NCBI GenBank assembly: GCA_001873945.1 | Contig: MNYI01000242.1 | Span: 1 to 7,164, forward strand | Length of the DNA: 7,164 nucleotides | Direction of reading: 5' to 3' | From: Candidatus Desantisbacteria bacterium CG2_30_40_21 | GTDB lineage: Bacteria > UBA9089 > CG2-30-40-21 | Shown here: one piece after another, positions 5,171 through 7,164 of the stretch | Layout of the letters: each line of letters opens with the position of its first letter | Numbering within the stretch: position 1 is the stretch's first letter | Notes under the pieces: model-generated | The model's input: only the letters and a program-made list of their open reading frames with translations | Told to the model about the DNA's origin: nothing | Databases searched by the model: none | Program-made: the position numbers and the translations under genes

Positions 5171-6184
5171 TTATATCCTCCTTCCAACTGCCTTAGCTAC
5201 TATCTTCAGTTCACGAACCAGCACCTCAAAATCTTGCGGCAATAAAGATTGCTCTCCATCAGAGAGTGCCTCTTCAGGATTTAAGTGAACCTCAATAGCC
5301 AGCCCATCTGTTCCGCAGGCAACTGCTGCCTTAGAAAGCGGGGCAACCAATGATCTTTTGCCGCCACCATGACTTGGGTCAACTATAATCGGCAGGTGAC
5401 TCAATTCTTTAACCACCGGCACTGCAGACAGGTCAAGGGTATTTCTTGTAGCAGTTTCAAATGTTCTTATCCCTCGTTCACACAGGATAACCTGCTGGTT
5501 GCCGGCATGCATAATATACTCTGCAGACATTAGCCATTCATTTATCGTAGCAGCATGACCCCGTTTTAATAATATAGGTTTTGAAACACATCCAACTGCC
5601 TTTAATAAGCTAAAATTCTGCATATTTCTGGCACCTATCTGAATAATATCCGCATACTCTGCTACAAGTTCTGTATCCTTAGTATCCATAAGCTCAGTAA
5701 CAACAGGAAGTCCGGTAACATCTCTTGCCTCAGCAAGATACTTGAGCCCTTCCTCGCCTAATCCCTGAAAGGCATAGGGTGATGTCCGCGGCTTGTATGC
5801 CCCACCCCGTAGCATAGATGCCCCGGCTGCCTTTACAGCCTTAGCAGTCTCTATTATCTGCTCCCTTGACTCAACAGAGCATGGGCCAGCTATCAGCACA
5901 ATCTGATTATCTCCAATAACCACATCCCCTACCTTGATAATAGTCCTTTGTGCCCGAAAATCACGAGAAGCCATCTTAAATGGTTTTAATATCGGCATAA
6001 TTTTTTCTACCCCGGGAATGGCTTCAATAGGACACATGGACAATTTTCTATCATCTCCAATTACCCCAATAATTGTCCGCTCTATCCCACTTGTAACAAA
6101 AGTTTTCATCTCAAGATCGGTAAGCTTATTGACAATACGTTCAATCTGTTCAGTCGTAGCATCTGGTCTTAATACAATAATCAT
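5171..6184 (-). CDS. aroF: 3-deoxy-7-phosphoheptulonate (DAHP) synthase, Thermotoga-type with ferredoxin-like N-domain
   Basis: This enzyme joins phosphoenolpyruvate and erythrose 4-phosphate in the first step of the shikimate pathway in the cytoplasm. The protein has 337 residues. Residues 1-70 form the ferredoxin-like regulatory domain seen in T. maritima DAHP synthase, which there confers feedback inhibition by Tyr/Phe; this is inferred here. The rest is the TIM barrel: AGPCSVES (99-106), GGAYKPRTSPYAFQGLG (127-143), QIGARNMQN (182-190), KPILLKRG (202-209), ILCERGIRTFE (233-243), VDPSHGGGKRS (268-278). The metal ligands known from the T. maritima enzyme, Cys102, His272, Glu298 and Asp309, fall at the very same positions. 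ATG at 6182-6184 has GGAGG 7 bases upstream. It lies 16 bases after the HEPN gene and one base before trpB. Confidence 0.97.
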   Translation of the reverse strand: MIIVLRPDATTEQIERIVNKLTDLEMKTFVTSGIERTIIGVIGDDRKLSMCPIEAIPGVEKIMPILKPFKMASRDFRAQRTIIKVGDVVIGDNQIVLIAGPCSVESREQIIETAKAVKAAGASMLRGGAYKPRTSPYAFQGLGEEGLKYLAEARDVTGLPVVTELMDTKDTELVAEYADIIQIGARNMQNFSLLKAVGCVSKPILLKRGHAATINEWLMSAEYIMHAGNQQVILCERGIRTFETATRNTLDLSAVPVVKELSHLPIIVDPSHGGGKRSLVAPLSKAAVACGTDGLAIEVHLNPEEALSDGEQSLLPQDFEVLVRELKIVAKAVGRRI

Positions 6185-6200
6185 TTCACATCCTCCTAAT

Positions 6201-6605
6201 TTAATTAGTTTCCAAAAGCTTATCTAATAATTGTCCTGATCTCTCTACAAAACACTTCGCCTCATTCAGTAATTCCTCAACATGTTCTTCCTTTATGATT
6301 ACAAAATCTTTATAATCGCATTTGTTCCTTAGATCAAAGGCTACATCCAGAAATTTTGCTATATCTTTTGGAAAGATTTGATGTTTTACAAATTCCTTAT
6401 GAAAGAGAGAAATAACTCCTGAATGTTTGGAAGCCTCAAGTTGTTTAGTCGCTAATAAGGCAAGAGCTGCATAAAACATTGAGTAGTAAACCCTGTTCAT
6501 AGCACCCCTTGTTTTCTTCTCTTTTAAGAGGATATCTGCTTCTTCCAAACTTTCATAGGCTTCCTGAAGTCTATATCTTGCCAAGGCAGTAATCTCTTCT
6601 CTCAT
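6201..6605 (-). CDS. HEPN-domain protein (toxin partner of an MNT/HEPN pair)
   Basis: This 134-residue, all-helical HEPN protein is of the COG1895 kind. HEPN partners of MNT nucleotidyltransferases act as RNases or related toxins that the MNT enzyme neutralises. Visible: an N-terminal helix (ARYRLQEAYESLEEADILL), the NRVYYSMFYAALALL helix (37-51), KHSG (60-63), and the C-terminal motif LRNKCDYKDF (92-101) with Arg93 and Asp97-Tyr98. This last motif is the RxxxDY variant; the R-x4-6-H RNase signature has no His here, so RNase activity is uncertain. ATG at 6603-6605 overlaps the MNT stop as ATGA. A weak GAGGGG lies upstream. It is followed 16 bases later by aroF, with which it may share a transcript. 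Confidence 0.88.
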   Translation of the reverse strand: MREEITALARYRLQEAYESLEEADILLKEKKTRGAMNRVYYSMFYAALALLATKQLEASKHSGVISLFHKEFVKHQIFPKDIAKFLDVAFDLRNKCDYKDFVIIKEEHVEELLNEAKCFVERSGQLLDKLLETN

Positions 6606-6928
6606 ATAGCTATCCCCTCTCTTTCCATAACTCGATAAAATGGTGTAACCATTGTTAGCCTATTACTAATCTCATCCTTAGAAAAAACCACAGGAGACAA
6701 GAGAATGTCATATTTCAATCCTATTTCAAAACACAACTCATATATCTCTCTTTCAATCTTCCAGTTAGTTTCCTCCAATACAATACAGACATCCACATCT
6801 GATTCTTTATTTGCATCGCCTCTTGCCTTTGATCCAAAAAGCTTCATCCAAAAAAACCTATAATGCTTATCAATACTATTCTTCAATTCGCAAATAGCAT
6901 CCAATTCATTTTTTGCCAAAACATTCAT
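6602..6928 (-). CDS. MNT nucleotidyltransferase (antitoxin partner of the HEPN protein)
   Basis: This 108-residue protein is a minimal nucleotidyltransferase (COG1708 type). Such enzymes can transfer AMP to a tyrosine of the HEPN toxin and so silence it; this pair's activity is inferred. Signature residues: Gly32-Ser33 in LFGSKARGD, the metal Asp pair Asp44 and Asp46 in SDVDVCIVL, and a third acidic residue at Asp74 in KYDILL. All catalytic residues are thus in place. ATG is at 6926-6928, preceded by a modest AGGAA. Upstream sequence is the end of the right foldback repeat, which supplies part of a -10-like hexamer. It overlaps the HEPN start by ATGA, so the pair is co-translated. Confidence 0.9.
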   Translation of the reverse strand: MNVLAKNELDAICELKNSIDKHYRFFWMKLFGSKARGDANKESDVDVCIVLEETNWKIEREIYELCFEIGLKYDILLSPVVFSKDEISNRLTMVTPFYRVMEREGIAI

Positions 6929-6946
6929 ATTGTTTCCTAATTGTCT

Positions 6947-6952
6947 ATTATA
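6947..6952 (-). promoter_or_regulatory. Candidate -10 hexamer (TATAAT) at the repeat/MNT junction
   Basis: On the minus strand TATAAT lies 18 bases before the MNT ATG, partly formed by the terminal TATA of the foldback repeat. A transcription start would fall close to the AGGAA ribosome site. No good -35 match is found at 16-18 bases upstream (CAATTT or similar), so this is weak. If real, the repeat insertion would drive the MNT-HEPN-aroF-trpB genes. Confidence 0.3.
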
Positions 6953-7115
6953 TACTCAAGTGGAGCATAAATTGCGTTTTTCGCTGGTCTTAATCAACGA
7001 TAGCTGTGTTGTTCAGGTTCGCAATAGTACACTATTGCTCACCTTGCGCGCCATTGCTCTCCTTGATTAATCCTCACCCCGAGAAAAATCGCAATTTATG
7101 CCCCACTTGAGTATA
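6951..7115. repeat. Foldback (MITE-like) repeat, complete right copy
   Basis: This full 165-bp copy is bounded by TATACTCAAGTGG and its inverted form CCACTTGAGTATA. Terminal identity continues for about 26 bases (through GCATAAATTGCG) with one mismatch. The arms then remain related (TTAATCAA in both, GGT near both centres) up to the central 8-bp hairpin GCAATAGT/ACTATTGC at 7021-7038, so the whole element can fold into one long imperfect hairpin. It contains no coding gene. If the outer TA on each side is a target duplication, the element is 161 bp (6953-7113), as for Tc1/mariner or IS630-related MITEs; this is inference. Confidence 0.9.
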
Positions 7116-7164
7116 AAATAGTGTCGTGTTGGGTTAGATTAATAAAAGATTTCGGACATCAAAA

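Noticed and set aside
5170..5187. Upstream TTG start for trpB
   Set aside because: It would overlap aroF and lacks a ribosome site, while the ATG at 5169 has GGAGG at the right distance.
4131..6227. Plus-strand open frames opposite trpB and aroF
   Set aside because: They mirror highly conserved genes on the other strand and show no family features.
7013..7054. Possible 13-residue peptide on the minus strand within the foldback repeat (AAGGAGAGCAATG start)
   Set aside because: The ribosome-site spacing is short, the peptide is tiny, and the sequence is explained by the palindromic arms. The same string occurs in the left copy simply because the copies are identical.
1..7115. CRISPR array from the repeated sequences
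   Set aside because: The repeats are 165-bp foldback elements far apart, not short regularly spaced units. The heptamer array has no spacers.

Overview
The window is bacterial, A+T-rich and coded almost wholly on the minus strand; I found no convincing plus-strand gene. A decayed SBBP/Ig-repeat surface protein ending in a sorting-type tail, several small toxin-antitoxin modules and dispersed palindromic repeats suggest an uncultured, free-living or sediment/groundwater bacterium of a candidate phylum (Omnitrophota- or Desantisbacteria-like is only a guess). The phylum cannot be fixed from this sequence.

Reading from the right end in the direction of transcription: a 165-bp foldback (MITE-like) repeat (6951-7115); an MNT nucleotidyltransferase / HEPN pair with an ATGA overlap (6928-6201); 16 nt later a DAHP synthase of the Thermotoga type (aroF, 6184-5171); one base later tryptophan synthase beta (trpB, 5169-3970). 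The first four genes are packed like one operon. No trpA follows. Instead there is about 430 bp of debris (3533-3969): two fragments of the foldback repeat, the last 42 codons of a BrnT-type toxin, the first codons of its probable BrnA partner cut by a repeat copy, and a hairpin. Next come an intact VapB-VapC-like pair (3529-2818), whose toxin has Glu where PIN nucleases carry their first catalytic Asp, and a large secreted-protein gene (2782-344). That gene is broken by two frameshifts and an in-frame TAG. A second foldback-repeat copy (1-152), 151/152 identical to the right one and in the same orientation, lies at the left edge.

The core enzymes supply the first step of the shikimate pathway and the last step of tryptophan synthesis. 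Around them lies a mobile-DNA and toxin-antitoxin neighbourhood: three TA modules (two intact, one wrecked), four copies or pieces of one foldback repeat, and a pseudogene containing a heptamer tandem repeat. The most notable observations are the foldback repeat family with probable TA target duplications, the BrnTA module destroyed by it, the altered PIN active site, and the heptamer repeat and homopolymer slippage in the surface-protein gene.
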